DNA from: a candidate division WOR-3 bacterium
Lineage (GTDB): Bacteria; Hydrothermota; Tepidihabitantia; Tepidihabitantales; Tepidihabitantaceae
Direction: 5' to 3'
DNA: 34,189 nt
NCBI GenBank assembly: GCA_016867815.1
Contig: VGIR01000028.1
Span: 1-34,189, forward strand
Program-made: the position numbers and the translations under genes
In this document: positions 21,399 to 30,138 of the stretch, piece after piece
How positions within the stretch are numbered: position 1 is the stretch's first letter
Layout of the letters: each line of letters begins with the position of its first letter
The notes under the pieces: model-generated
Databases searched by the model: none
The model's input: only the letters and a program-made list of their open reading frames with translations
What the model was told of the DNA's origin: nothing

Positions 21399-24218
21399 AT
21401 GAGGACATTTACAGAGCTCAAGGCCCGCAGGACGAAGTCCGGGTTTCTCTTCATGGCTTTCGTCCTTGCCAGTCTGTCCTTGCCGGCGGCGGCTGAGACC
21501 GGACGGATTCAAGGACGGGTCAGTGATACCGCGACCGGCGAGCCGCTGGTCGGCGCCAGCGTGATGGTTGACGGCACGCCTTTGGGCGGGGCCACGGACG
21601 CGAACGGCGAGTACTTCATCGCCAACGTCCCGGTCGGGACCGTAACGCTGACCGCATCCTACATCAGCTACCAGTCGCAGCAGCTGACCGACGTACTGGT
21701 CATCATCGACCAGACCGTCTCCGAGGACTTTCGTCTGAGCACCGGGCGCATCGAAGTCGGGGCGGTAGTAGTCAAGAGCACCAGGCCGAACATCGTGCGC
21801 ACCGGCGCATCCTCGGGTGAGGTGATGGACGCGGAGCAGATATCCAAGCTGCCGGTCCAGTCGCTCGCCGACATCGTCAGGATGCAGACCGGCATTGTGA
21901 CCAGCCCCGCCTACGGTCAACACTTGCGCGGCGGACGGCCGGACGAGGTGGCTTACTTCGTGGATGGAGTCGCGACGTCCGACCCACTCTACGGATACCA
22001 GGCGGCGCGGGTCAACCCCGAGGCAACTGCCGAGGTGGTTGTCATCTCCGGAGGGTTCGACGCCGAGTACGGCGAGGCAATGTCCGGTATCATCCAGGTT
22101 ATCACCAAAGAAGGTAAGGACGTGACCCAGGGCCGATTCGGGTACATCACGGATGAGTTGTTCACCGGAGGGCTGAACTTCGGTGACAACCGCTATGAGG
22201 CCTCGGTCGGCGGGACGGCGCCCGGTCTTGGGAGGCTGCGCTACTTCGTGTCGGGCGAGCTCTACTTCAGTGACGACTACAACCCGATGCGCTACAGGCT
22301 CTCCCACCAGGACCGGCAGGACTACAAGGGCACGCTCAAACTGACCTACGCCCTGCCGCTGCAGGAGGGCATGCGCATCACCGCCAATGGTTTCGTGTCG
22401 CGCGAGCAGTACGGTCTCTACCCCTACACCCGCGACGACGAGAACCATCTCGGTTTCAAGTACAACCTCGACCATTTCTTGTCGCGGCGCGAGCGCGTGA
22501 AGAAGGCCGACATCTCGGTGAACCACATGCTCACCAAGGGCACGTTCTACACCGTGCGACTCGGCTACTTCGGCGACAGCCGCGGCCAGTCGGTGCGCGA
22601 CCTGGAACGCGAGGCGACCGAGCGCAACTACTCGCTTCGCTTCTGGGAAGACTACATCTTCAAGGCTGAGGATACGGTCCTCAAGGATACCTCGGTGCTT
22701 TTCCATCCGATGCCCGGATACGTCGAGCAGTCGAAGTCCAACACCAGGAATCCCTGGGGCGTGTACAACCTCTTCTATGGCGCAGGCGACTACCGCGGCT
22801 TCCTGCTGCACTGGGCGGATGTAGTCACACTGAAGGGAGATATCACTCACAACATCGGCAAGACGCACGAGCTCAAAGTCGGTCTCGAGGCGCGCCAGAA
22901 CTACCTCAGTCGCCGCTACAATTCACTGCCCTGGGACCCGGACCCGTTCGTTGACTCCTATGACGTGCACCCACTCACTGGGGCGGTTTTCGTGCAGGAC
23001 CGGATGGACTTTGAGGACCTGGTTGTGCGGGCAGGGCTGAGGTTCGACTACCTGGACCCGGATGCGTGGAAGCGGGCCGACCCGACCGACATCGAGGACA
23101 CGACCCTGGTGAAGGCGAAGCAGAAGTTCAAGCTCTCGCCGCGGCTCGGGGTTTCGTTCCCGATTGCTGCCGAGACCAAGTTCCGGTTCAGCTACGGGCA
23201 TTTCTTTCAGACTCCGTCCTACCAGTATCTATACAACAATATCACTACCGCGGCCTACTCGCGCGGCAACCAGATCATCGGCAATCCGGACCTTCTGGCG
23301 CAGCAGACGATCGCCTACGAACTGGGTCTCGAACAGGAACTGACACCGGTGTTGGTAGCGGATCTGACCGCCTACTACAAAGACATCTTCGACCTGATGG
23401 GGACCCGGTTCACTGAGGCGGTGCCGATGGGGTACTACCCGCTCGTGAACGAGGAGTACGGCAGCGTGCGCGGGTTCGAAGTTGGGTTGCAGAAGGCGCT
23501 CGAGCAGTTCTGGACCGCGCGCGTTTCCTACGGTCTGTCTCTGGCTCGCGGGACCGCGTCTTCGACCTACGAGTGGTACTATGAGCGCTACCGCTATGGT
23601 GTGGACCCGGTTACCGGCCTCGAGTTAGAGCCGCCCCGCCGCGACTACGCTCTCGAGTTCGACGAGCGGCACAACGCCAAGGTCAGCCTCGGGTGCGATC
23701 TCCCCGGTGACGTGACCTTCATCCCGGCCCGCGATGTCAGCGGCACCATCATGCTCAGCTACGGGTCGGGCCTGCCCTACACGCCGCGAGAAATCCGCAA
23801 GCTGAATGCAGGGCGCCAGACGGCGGAGCGGAATTCGGCCCGGATGCAGGGGCGGCTCAATGCCGACCTCCACGCGTCCAAGTTCATCCGGCTCGGGGGG
23901 CTCCGGCTGGGCCTGAACGTAACGGTCACCAACCTGTTCAACAACCAGACCGTGCAGTGGGTCTACGGTGCCACCGGCCTGCCCGACGACGACGGCTACA
24001 TCAGTACCTACTCGCCCGCCAACTGGATTCTCGACCCGGACGTGACCCTGCTCAATACCTCCAAGTACAATGCGGTGCGCGACCATAACCACGACGGCTA
24101 CATCACCGACCAGGAGGAATACGTCGCCTACAAGATGGGTTATCTTGACTTTGTTGACGACCCGGCCAACTGGGGCGCGCCCCGGCAGATCAAGCTGGGC
24201 GTGACGCTTGAATTCTAG
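21399..24218 (+). CDS. TonB-dependent outer-membrane receptor with carboxypeptidase-regulatory-like N-terminal domain
   Basis: The 939-residue protein has a signal peptide (to about 32, LASLSLPAAAETG), a carboxypeptidase-D regulatory-like domain (33-110, IQGRVSDTATGEPLVGASV), a plug (about 125-235, LPVQSLADIVRMQTGIV and SGGFDAEYGEAMSGIIQVITKEG) and a beta barrel ending in the outer-membrane signature Phe (IKLGVTLEF). This is the SusC/OmpA-type layout common in FCB bacteria. Residues 895-906 (DHNHDGYITDQE) make a complete EF-hand loop near the last barrel strands, suggesting Ca2+ binding at the surface. AGGAGG precedes the ATG. It should be driven by the ExbB/ExbD/TonB genes upstream; the ligand is unknown. 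Confidence 0.93.
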   Translation: MRTFTELKARRTKSGFLFMAFVLASLSLPAAAETGRIQGRVSDTATGEPLVGASVMVDGTPLGGATDANGEYFIANVPVGTVTLTASYISYQSQQLTDVLVIIDQTVSEDFRLSTGRIEVGAVVVKSTRPNIVRTGASSGEVMDAEQISKLPVQSLADIVRMQTGIVTSPAYGQHLRGGRPDEVAYFVDGVATSDPLYGYQAARVNPEATAEVVVISGGFDAEYGEAMSGIIQVITKEGKDVTQGRFGYITDELFTGGLNFGDNRYEASVGGTAPGLGRLRYFVSGELYFSDDYNPMRYRLSHQDRQDYKGTLKLTYALPLQEGMRITANGFVSREQYGLYPYTRDDENHLGFKYNLDHFLSRRERVKKADISVNHMLTKGTFYTVRLGYFGDSRGQSVRDLEREATERNYSLRFWEDYIFKAEDTVLKDTSVLFHPMPGYVEQSKSNTRNPWGVYNLFYGAGDYRGFLLHWADVVTLKGDITHNIGKTHELKVGLEARQNYLSRRYNSLPWDPDPFVDSYDVHPLTGAVFVQDRMDFEDLVVRAGLRFDYLDPDAWKRADPTDIEDTTLVKAKQKFKLSPRLGVSFPIAAETKFRFSYGHFFQTPSYQYLYNNITTAAYSRGNQIIGNPDLLAQQTIAYELGLEQELTPVLVADLTAYYKDIFDLMGTRFTEAVPMGYYPLVNEEYGSVRGFEVGLQKALEQFWTARVSYGLSLARGTASSTYEWYYERYRYGVDPVTGLELEPPRRDYALEFDERHNAKVSLGCDLPGDVTFIPARDVSGTIMLSYGSGLPYTPREIRKLNAGRQTAERNSARMQGRLNADLHASKFIRLGGLRLGLNVTVTNLFNNQTVQWVYGATGLPDDDGYISTYSPANWILDPDVTLLNTSKYNAVRDHNHDGYITDQEEYVAYKMGYLDFVDDPANWGAPRQIKLGVTLEF

Positions 24219-24227
24219 GAGGTGGAG

Positions 24228-27200
24228 ATGAAACGCCTGGGGTACATAGGACTCTTAGGACTCACAGGATTTGTCGCTGTTGCTTCGCTGTTCGCGCGGA
24301 CCGCGCCCGGCGCTCCCAAGCCTTCGCGCCTCTACGACTTCAAATGGTACCAGGCGAACCAGTGGAAGCTGCCGATTACGAACTACGGCACGTTCGGCTA
24401 CGCAATCGGCCGAGCGGGCGGCGAGTGGCCGGCTGGTTCCGGCGACATGTACATCTACGGAGCCGGTATCTGGATCGGTTGCATCAAGCGCACCGCAGCG
24501 GGCAAGGACACACTCGTGTCCAACGGCTACAACCCCAACTCGGGCAAGTCGGAGATGACTCCCGGCTGCTACGACAACGCCCCGGGGGGATACGGCTCGC
24601 GTGACTTCGAGCGCTGCTACATCTACCCCGACGACTGGCCGGCGAATCGGGTTCTCTTCCCTGCCGCGCTCCAGGAGTCGGTGGAGACGCCGCTGCGCCT
24701 TCCCCAGGGAGACGATACGCTCAAAGGCTACTTTCACCCCATCCCGCAGAACCCGGTTTCGGTCGCTGATGCCTGGACCGTGTTCAGCGACCGCGATCCG
24801 GCGCTCCACACCGCCGGCAAGTCACCGAGACCGATGGGTTTCGAAGTCTATCAGACCACCTACGTCTGGACTCTGCCCTGGAACCGCGACATCGTCTTCT
24901 TCAAGTACGATGTGAAGAACCGTGACACCGCGACGTTGAACGACCTTTACCTGGGTGTGGCTTGCGACGCGGACGTGGGCAACGCGACCGATGACCGCTG
25001 CGGACTCATCCTGCACAAGCACGTCTTCAACAAGGACCGTTCGGACTCGGCCTATGCCGATAACCTGGGCTACGTCTATTCCGAGGATGCAGTTCCGAGC
25101 GGATTCGTCGGTTTCGACTTCCTGCAGAGTCCGTTCCGGACCTGGCCGGACGGCACGTGGCGGGAGGCAGCCGACACCATGCAGTTCTACCCCAACGGCC
25201 GGGACGATAACGGCAACGGCCTGATTGATGAACCGTCCGAGGGCGTCCAGGTGGGCATGTCTGCGTTCAAGATATTCATTCTTTCCAACGATCCCACGAA
25301 CGATTTCGCGCAGTACCTGGCGCTCTCCGGCCACGACTGGGATCCGCCCTATGACTACAATCCGTTCGACTCGATCGACGCGACGCCCGAAGACAAGCGG
25401 TTTCTGCAGGCGACCGGTCCCATCACCCTGAAGCCGGGGGAGATGACCACGGTTACCATCGCCATGATCGGTGCGGAGGCCGACCGGACCGGTGATCCTT
25501 CGACCTGGCCCTATGGCCTGGCGCTGGCATCGCAATCGGCGCAGGCGGCCTACGACAACAACTGGGTGATGCCGGGGCCCCCGCCCGCACCGAATGTAAC
25601 CTTGATCCCGGGCGACGGGCGCGCGACGCTTGTCTGGGACGAACTGCCGGAGACGGCCAAGGACCCGTTCTTTCCGATTGCCGGAGTCATGAATCCGCAC
25701 TACATCCTGCAGGACTTCCAGGGGTACAAGGTCTACCGGAGCCGCTCCGGCCAGCCCGGAGACTGGCAGCTCCTGGGGCAGTGCGACAAGAGTGACGGCA
25801 TCACGTGGCAGGATACGACCACGGTTGAGAGCCTGCGCACCAACGCTTCTGACGCAGGTCTGTACCACAGCTTCGTTGACTCCAGCCGGCTGCGGCTCGG
25901 GTTTCCCTACCACTATGCAGTGACCGCCTTCGATATCAACTTCCTCTCCGACACGCTGATCGGCGGCAGCCACGTGCCCAGGGAAACGCTCTCGCTCGAG
26001 TCCGGGCTGACGCCGCTGCGGGTGACGCCGCGGACCGAGCCGGGCAACCTCAGGCCGCCCCGGGACAGCACCTATCAAGTGTCGGGCAACCCCCGTATCC
26101 CGCTCGGAATAGCGCCGCTGGCGCTCGCGCCCTACGCGGTCCGGGAGGAAACATACCGGATCCAGTTCGGCAGCCAGCTGTTCGACTCGGCCACGCGCCG
26201 GCCCTTGTACCGGTACTGGGTAACAAACAGCGCGGGTGACACGGTGCAGCCCGAAACCCGCTTCGTCGTGTACATCGACTCGGTCACCGACACCCTACGC
26301 TTCATGCCCACGGTGTTCGGCAACATCATCACCAGCATACAACGTGTGGTGCGGGCGCCGGGTGATACGGCAGTTGACACCACCTACGCCTGGCTGCCTG
26401 TCATCCAGATGACGATGAAGCTCAAGCTCGACCAGATACCGACGCAGTTTTTCGACCGGGTCAAGATCACGACCAACACCGGTGCGTACCCCGAGGAGTC
26501 GCTCGCGCTCCGCGACGACGCGGGCAACAACCGGGCGCTCTGGGCATATCGCGGCTCAGACTACCGCATCGTCTGGAAGAACCGGGGCGCGACGCGCACG
26601 GCCGAGGTCTACGATCTGGACAACGGGCTCGCCGTGCCCTACCGCTACCTGAAGCGCATGACCGAGGGCGACTCGGCCGACGGCTGGGCGCTGCAGACGC
26701 TCACCGACGCTGCCGACTCGATCGTCCTGGGCCAGACGCGGTTCTTCTACGTCTGCGGCTGCCGGTTCGCGTTCCGTGGCGGTGGCGCGATCCAGACCCT
26801 GCCGGCCGACGGCGACACCTGGGTTGTCTACGGCAAGGTGCTGACGCCGGCGCCCATCCTCGCGGCCTGGGACGTCAGTTTCGCGCCGATGGAATACCTG
26901 CCGACGATGGCCAAACTGGACGTCAAAGTCGTGCCCAATCCCTATCTCGTGCGCAACGAGTGGGAGCGCCACCCCGACTTCCGCAAGCTCAAGTTCATCA
27001 ATCTGCCCAGCCACTGCTTCATCTACATCTACAATCTGGCGGGCGACCTTGTGAAGACAATCGAGCATCACGATACCAGGCCGGAGGCGGGCAGCCTGCC
27101 GAACCAGTTCGGCGGCGACGAGGACTGGGACCTGCTGAACGAAAGCCGGCAGAAACCGGCTCCCGGCGTGTACCTCTTCCACGTCAAGTCCGACCAAGGC

Positions 27201-27233
27201 AGCCAGACCGGTAAGTTCGTACTGATCTACTAG
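24228..27233 (+). CDS. Large exported protein with FN3-like and sorting-type C-terminal domains, 1001 aa
   Basis: I recognise architecture but not a function. A signal sequence (MKRLGYIGLLGLTGFVAVASLF) leads an aromatic-rich first half with a possible Ca2+ loop DDNGNGLIDE near 325-335. A fibronectin-III-like domain spans about 449-575 (PAPNVTLIPGDGRATLVWDE ... GYKVYRSRSG ... YHYAVTAFDINF). The C-terminus from about 895 carries VVPNPYLVRNEWE, IYIYNLAGDLVKTI, PGVYLFHVKS and GKFVLIY, a FlgD-like/T9SS sorting domain. ATG 24228 is chosen because AGGAGG at 24217-24222 overlaps the alternative GTG at 24222. It lies between the receptor and a PorV-like gene with gaps of 9 and 14 bases, so it is probably co-expressed surface cargo of that pair. 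Confidence 0.87.
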   Translation: MKRLGYIGLLGLTGFVAVASLFARTAPGAPKPSRLYDFKWYQANQWKLPITNYGTFGYAIGRAGGEWPAGSGDMYIYGAGIWIGCIKRTAAGKDTLVSNGYNPNSGKSEMTPGCYDNAPGGYGSRDFERCYIYPDDWPANRVLFPAALQESVETPLRLPQGDDTLKGYFHPIPQNPVSVADAWTVFSDRDPALHTAGKSPRPMGFEVYQTTYVWTLPWNRDIVFFKYDVKNRDTATLNDLYLGVACDADVGNATDDRCGLILHKHVFNKDRSDSAYADNLGYVYSEDAVPSGFVGFDFLQSPFRTWPDGTWREAADTMQFYPNGRDDNGNGLIDEPSEGVQVGMSAFKIFILSNDPTNDFAQYLALSGHDWDPPYDYNPFDSIDATPEDKRFLQATGPITLKPGEMTTVTIAMIGAEADRTGDPSTWPYGLALASQSAQAAYDNNWVMPGPPPAPNVTLIPGDGRATLVWDELPETAKDPFFPIAGVMNPHYILQDFQGYKVYRSRSGQPGDWQLLGQCDKSDGITWQDTTTVESLRTNASDAGLYHSFVDSSRLRLGFPYHYAVTAFDINFLSDTLIGGSHVPRETLSLESGLTPLRVTPRTEPGNLRPPRDSTYQVSGNPRIPLGIAPLALAPYAVREETYRIQFGSQLFDSATRRPLYRYWVTNSAGDTVQPETRFVVYIDSVTDTLRFMPTVFGNIITSIQRVVRAPGDTAVDTTYAWLPVIQMTMKLKLDQIPTQFFDRVKITTNTGAYPEESLALRDDAGNNRALWAYRGSDYRIVWKNRGATRTAEVYDLDNGLAVPYRYLKRMTEGDSADGWALQTLTDAADSIVLGQTRFFYVCGCRFAFRGGGAIQTLPADGDTWVVYGKVLTPAPILAAWDVSFAPMEYLPTMAKLDVKVVPNPYLVRNEWERHPDFRKLKFINLPSHCFIYIYNLAGDLVKTIEHHDTRPEAGSLPNQFGGDEDWDLLNESRQKPAPGVYLFHVKSDQGSQTGKFVLIY

Positions 27234-27247
27234 GGAAGGAGGGAAAC

Positions 27248-28321
27248 ATGACAAACACGGAACCCGAAGCACGAAACCCGAAGCCGCTGGCCCGTCGTGT
27301 CCCGATCCTCTTCTCCGTCCTGGCGCTCCTGGCGTCCCTGGCGGTTCCCTCTTTCGCTGTCTTCACCAAGATCGGGATGGCCGGGCTGCCCTTCCTGAAG
27401 ATCGGCGTAGGCCGGTGCGCCGGGATGGGCGGAGCTTTCGTTGCCGTGGCCGACGACGCGACCGCAGCGTTCTGGAACCCGGCCGGGCTGGCGCTGCTCC
27501 AGAAACGGTCTGCCGTTGTCAACCACATCGACTGGGTGGCAGACATCAACCACGAATACCTTTCAATCGTCATGCCGACCAAGGTCGGCAACTTCGGAGT
27601 CTCGGTGACGGCACTCTCACTGGGAGGTTTCGAGGAGACCACCGTTGATACGTTCCAGGGCACGGGACGGACCTTCACGGGCAGCGATCTCGCGGCGGGA
27701 GTCTCCTATGCCCGGATGTTCACGGACAAGCTCTGTTTCGGGCTCACCGCCAAGGTGGTATCCGAACAGGTCTGGGACGTCGGAGCAGCGGGGGCGGCAT
27801 TCGATTTCGGTGTCCACTACAACACAGGCTGGCGCAACCTGCGGCTGGCGATGGCCATCGTCAACTTCGGGCCCGACTTGAAGTACTCGGGCGGTCTGCT
27901 CGACTTCACTCACGAGCCCGGCTGGTCGTGGCCCTGGTCGCGCGAACCGATTCCCGGTACCTACCTGACCGAGACTTTCCCGCTGCCGGTGACGTTCCGG
28001 TTCGGCGTGGCCTACGACTTCTTCCGCAACGACAATTCCTATCTGACAGCGGCCGCGGACCTGAACCACTTCAATGACGTCAATGAGAAGGTCAACGTGG
28101 GGTTTGAGTACAACCACAGACCGGTAAGTCTGCGCGCCGGGTACATCCTCAACACTGACTTCAACTACGCGCGTGATGTCGGCTGGACCACCGGGCTCTC
28201 GGCCGGCGCCGGTTTCCGGTTCACGCCCGTTGCGGGGCTGGGCCTCAACTTCGACTACAACTACCGGGACCTTGGTCGCCTCGGCGGTTCCCACCGCGTG
28301 ACCCTCTCTCTGGACTTCTAG
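27248..28321 (+). CDS. PorV/PorQ-family outer-membrane beta-barrel protein
   Basis: The 357-residue protein matches the PorV/PorQ (UPF0164, FadL-like) family: after the signal peptide come LKIGVGRCAGMGGAFVAVADDATAAFWNPAGLA and a barrel ending LNFDYNYRDLGRLGGSHRVTLSLDF. In Bacteroidetes, PorV carries T9SS cargo from the translocon to the attachment complex. Its place directly after a sorting-domain protein fits such a role. The first 20 residues (TNTEPEARNPKPLARR) before the hydrophobic stretch are encoded by a heptad array and make an unusually long signal-peptide n-region. AGGAGGG precedes the ATG. Confidence 0.88.
   Translation: MTNTEPEARNPKPLARRVPILFSVLALLASLAVPSFAVFTKIGMAGLPFLKIGVGRCAGMGGAFVAVADDATAAFWNPAGLALLQKRSAVVNHIDWVADINHEYLSIVMPTKVGNFGVSVTALSLGGFEETTVDTFQGTGRTFTGSDLAAGVSYARMFTDKLCFGLTAKVVSEQVWDVGAAGAAFDFGVHYNTGWRNLRLAMAIVNFGPDLKYSGGLLDFTHEPGWSWPWSREPIPGTYLTETFPLPVTFRFGVAYDFFRNDNSYLTAAADLNHFNDVNEKVNVGFEYNHRPVSLRAGYILNTDFNYARDVGWTTGLSAGAGFRFTPVAGLGLNFDYNYRDLGRLGGSHRVTLSLDF
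27255..27282. repeat. Heptanucleotide array in the PorV-like gene, 4 units
   Basis: Units are ACACGGA, ACCCGAA, GCACGAA and ACCCGAA. They code for the n-region of the signal peptide. Confidence 0.7.
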
Positions 28322-28338
28322 CCAGCAGCACAGTCCAA

Positions 28339-28372
28339 CCGGCCCGGAGTCCTGGCTCCGGGCCGGCCCTTT
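28339..28372. terminator. Terminator between convergent genes
   Basis: An 11-bp stem (CCGGCCCGGAG / CTCCGGGCCGG) with a six-base loop is followed by CCCTTTCG. It lies 18 bases past the PorV-like stop and faces the minus-strand flavoprotein gene. Confidence 0.75.
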
Positions 28373-28440
28373 CGAGCCGGTTCAGTATCTGGCGAGAGGG
28401 AGAGGGGGCCGGTAAGAGAGAGCCCGAGAGAGACGGACGG

Positions 28441-29535
28441 CTATTGCGTGTTCAGAGGCTGAGTGCGCAGGGCGGCGGCTGTTTCACTGACGAGTTCCTC
28501 GATCAACTCGTGGACCGAGACTATCTTGTTGCACCGCCAGGCGTTTGCTCCGCACATGGCGTACCCGTCCTGCATCTGGCCTCTGTAGCTCGCCACCAGC
28601 GCTTGGGCTATGCAGTATCCGGCCACTGCCGGCTCACAGGTCAAGAGACAGTGGTAGGGGCAGCCGAAGTTGACCTTCTCACCCTTGAGGTAGCGATCCA
28701 CAAAGTCATTCTTGATCACCCTCGCTGGCATGCCTACCGGGCTGTGGATGACGGCGATGTCCTCCTCGCGGCAATCGAGGTAGGCCTGCTTGTAGGCGTC
28801 AGAGGCATCGCACTCGTGAGTGCAGACGAATCTCGTGGCCATCTGGACTCCGGATGCGCCCAGCCGGAGAAACCTGGCGATGTCGTTGCCGTCATAGATG
28901 CCGCCTGCTGCCACGACGGGGATGCCGCCATACTCGCGTGCCACGACCAGAACCTCGGTGACCAACCGTTCGAGCCGATGGTTCTCGAGATTTTCGATCT
29001 CCTCGTGTGAGAAGCCGAGGTGGCCGCCGGCCAGGGGTCCTTCGACTACGAGCGCGTCGGGCAGCCGGTTGAACCGGCGCTGCCACGTCTTGCAGATCAG
29101 GCCCGCGGCCCGGGCCGATGAGACGATAGGTATCAGCTTGATGTGCCGGTCGGATATCAGCCCGGGCAGCTTCAGCGGCAGGCCGGCACCGGAGATGATT
29201 GCGGCCGCGCCTTCTTCGCACGAAACCTGGGCGAGGTTATCGTAGATGGTCAAGGCACACATGATGTTCACGCCGATCGGATTGCTGGTGTGCTCCTTCG
29301 CCTTGCGGATTGCCTGGCGCAGGCCGATTTCCGTGCGTTCGGAGTAGCTCGGCGTCATGTCGTCCAGTTCCTCGCCCAGACCGACGGTGGCGATTACCCC
29401 GAGCGCGCCCTCGTTCGCGACGGCGGAGGCCAGCCGTGACGATGATACCCGGACTCCCATCCCGCCCTGGATGATGGGCGGGTTGATGACGAGGTCGCCG
29501 ATTATCAGGTCGGGAAGCTCTTTGGCCGTCGTCAC
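28441..29535 (-). CDS. Nitronate monooxygenase-like FMN oxidoreductase
   Basis: The 364-residue cytoplasmic protein has the TIM-barrel signatures of the nitronate monooxygenase / FabK / YrpB family: PPIIQGGMGVRVSSSRLASAV at the N-terminus, AGGHLGF with the active-site His, and VVAAGGIYDGNDIARFLRLGA with VQMATRF for FMN phosphate. It could be a nitronate oxygenase or, like FabK, a flavin reductase; sequence alone does not decide. The C-terminal region adds a cysteine cluster (CPYHCLLTC, then YCI and MCG), which could hold an Fe-S cluster. The GTG start at 29535 has GGAGG seven bases upstream. It is transcribed alone from the promoter at 29606. Confidence 0.9.
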   Translation of the reverse strand: MTTAKELPDLIIGDLVINPPIIQGGMGVRVSSSRLASAVANEGALGVIATVGLGEELDDMTPSYSERTEIGLRQAIRKAKEHTSNPIGVNIMCALTIYDNLAQVSCEEGAAAIISGAGLPLKLPGLISDRHIKLIPIVSSARAAGLICKTWQRRFNRLPDALVVEGPLAGGHLGFSHEEIENLENHRLERLVTEVLVVAREYGGIPVVAAGGIYDGNDIARFLRLGASGVQMATRFVCTHECDASDAYKQAYLDCREEDIAVIHSPVGMPARVIKNDFVDRYLKGEKVNFGCPYHCLLTCEPAVAGYCIAQALVASYRGQMQDGYAMCGANAWRCNKIVSVHELIEELVSETAAALRTQPLNTQ

Positions 29536-29605
29536 TCCGTATCCTCCACTAGGGCGGAAATCCGCCGATTGCTTTGAACGGGAACGTTTTGCACGAGGAT
29601 GGCTG

Positions 29606-29633
29606 AGTATACTTAGCGACGGGCACTAGTCAA
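29606..29633 (-). promoter_or_regulatory. Promoter of the flavin oxidoreductase gene
   Basis: On the minus strand: TTGACT (29633-29628), a 16-base spacer and TATACT (29611-29606). It leaves a leader of about 60 bases. Confidence 0.7.
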
Positions 29634-29660
29634 GCCTGCGCCGTTCCTTGAAGGAGAGAG

Positions 29661-29692
29661 GGATCGAGGGATCAAGGCATCAAGGGATCGAG
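29661..29692. repeat. Octanucleotide array, 4 units
   Basis: Units are GGATCGAG, GGATCAAG, GCATCAAG and GGATCGAG. The array is intergenic, just past the small membrane gene stop. Confidence 0.7.
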
Positions 29693-29713
29693 TGGCTGGA
29701 AGCGGTCAGCCGG

Positions 29714-30004
29714 CTACTTCTTCAGCTTGAAGTCTGCCGTCATTATGCCTATCACGCCGCCGACTAGCAGGCCGACGGGTATGGCCATCAAGGCCATCGC
29801 TATTGCCAGCCCGCCCCTCAAGTCTGCGCCTGGTCCGCCCGTGCCGGACACAAGGCCCCAGGCAAGCAACGCGGAAATCAGGGCGCCGAGAATGCCCCCG
29901 CGCAGACCGCCAAGAAACCGCTGGCGCTCGCGTGTCTGGGGCCCTGGCCCGGCAGACTCACCAGCGGGTTCGACTGACCTCTATTCCTCTTCCGGCTCGG
30001 TCAC
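29714..30004 (-). pseudogene. Small two-helix membrane protein with an in-frame stop at codon 8
   Basis: From GTG 30004 the frame reads MTEPEEE, then TAG (29983-29981), then 88 more residues to the stop at 29714. The rest contains two glycine-rich membrane helices (GGILGALISALLAWGLVSG and LAIAMALMAIPVGLLVGGVIG) and a basic end (DFKLKK). No start codon with a ribosome binding site follows the TAG before the first helix. The promoter at 30011-30039 places +1 at or next to the GTG, so the mRNA would be leaderless. A single CAG-to-TAG change would explain the stop. A recent nonsense mutation is most likely; readthrough or sequence error are alternatives. The function is unknown. Confidence 0.6.
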
Positions 30005-30010
30005 GGCTCG

Positions 30011-30039
30011 ATTCTAGGATTGACGGAAACCGATGTCAA
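30011..30039 (-). promoter_or_regulatory. Promoter of the small membrane protein gene (cassette copy 1)
   Basis: On the minus strand: TTGACA (30039-30034), a 17-base spacer and TAGAAT (30016-30011). The GTG start lies seven bases past the -10 box. Boxes, spacer length and upstream bases match the promoter at 30813-30841. Confidence 0.75.
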
Positions 30040-30051
30040 ATCGGCGGGGGA

Positions 30052-30093
30052 GAGCCTGAGGCTGGTGGCTTGCGGCCTGAAGCTTGCAACTGC
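30052..30093. repeat. Heptanucleotide array upstream of promoter copy 1, 6 units
   Basis: Units are GAGCCTG, AGGCTGG, TGGCTTG, CGGCCTG, AAGCTTG and CAACTGC (about NNGCYTG). Confidence 0.7.
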
Positions 30094-30138
30094 GACGCAG
30101 TCGTCTGCTCGGAATCCGAACCGTCGTGACCACCGATC

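Noticed and set aside
21333-22868. Long open frame (511 aa) antisense to the TonB-dependent receptor
   Set aside because: Arises from high GC in the third codon position; it has no family features, signal or ribosome binding site, and the opposite strand is clearly coding.
24822-26078. Open frame of 418 aa opposite the 1001-aa exported protein
   Set aside because: Shadow frame without domain features.
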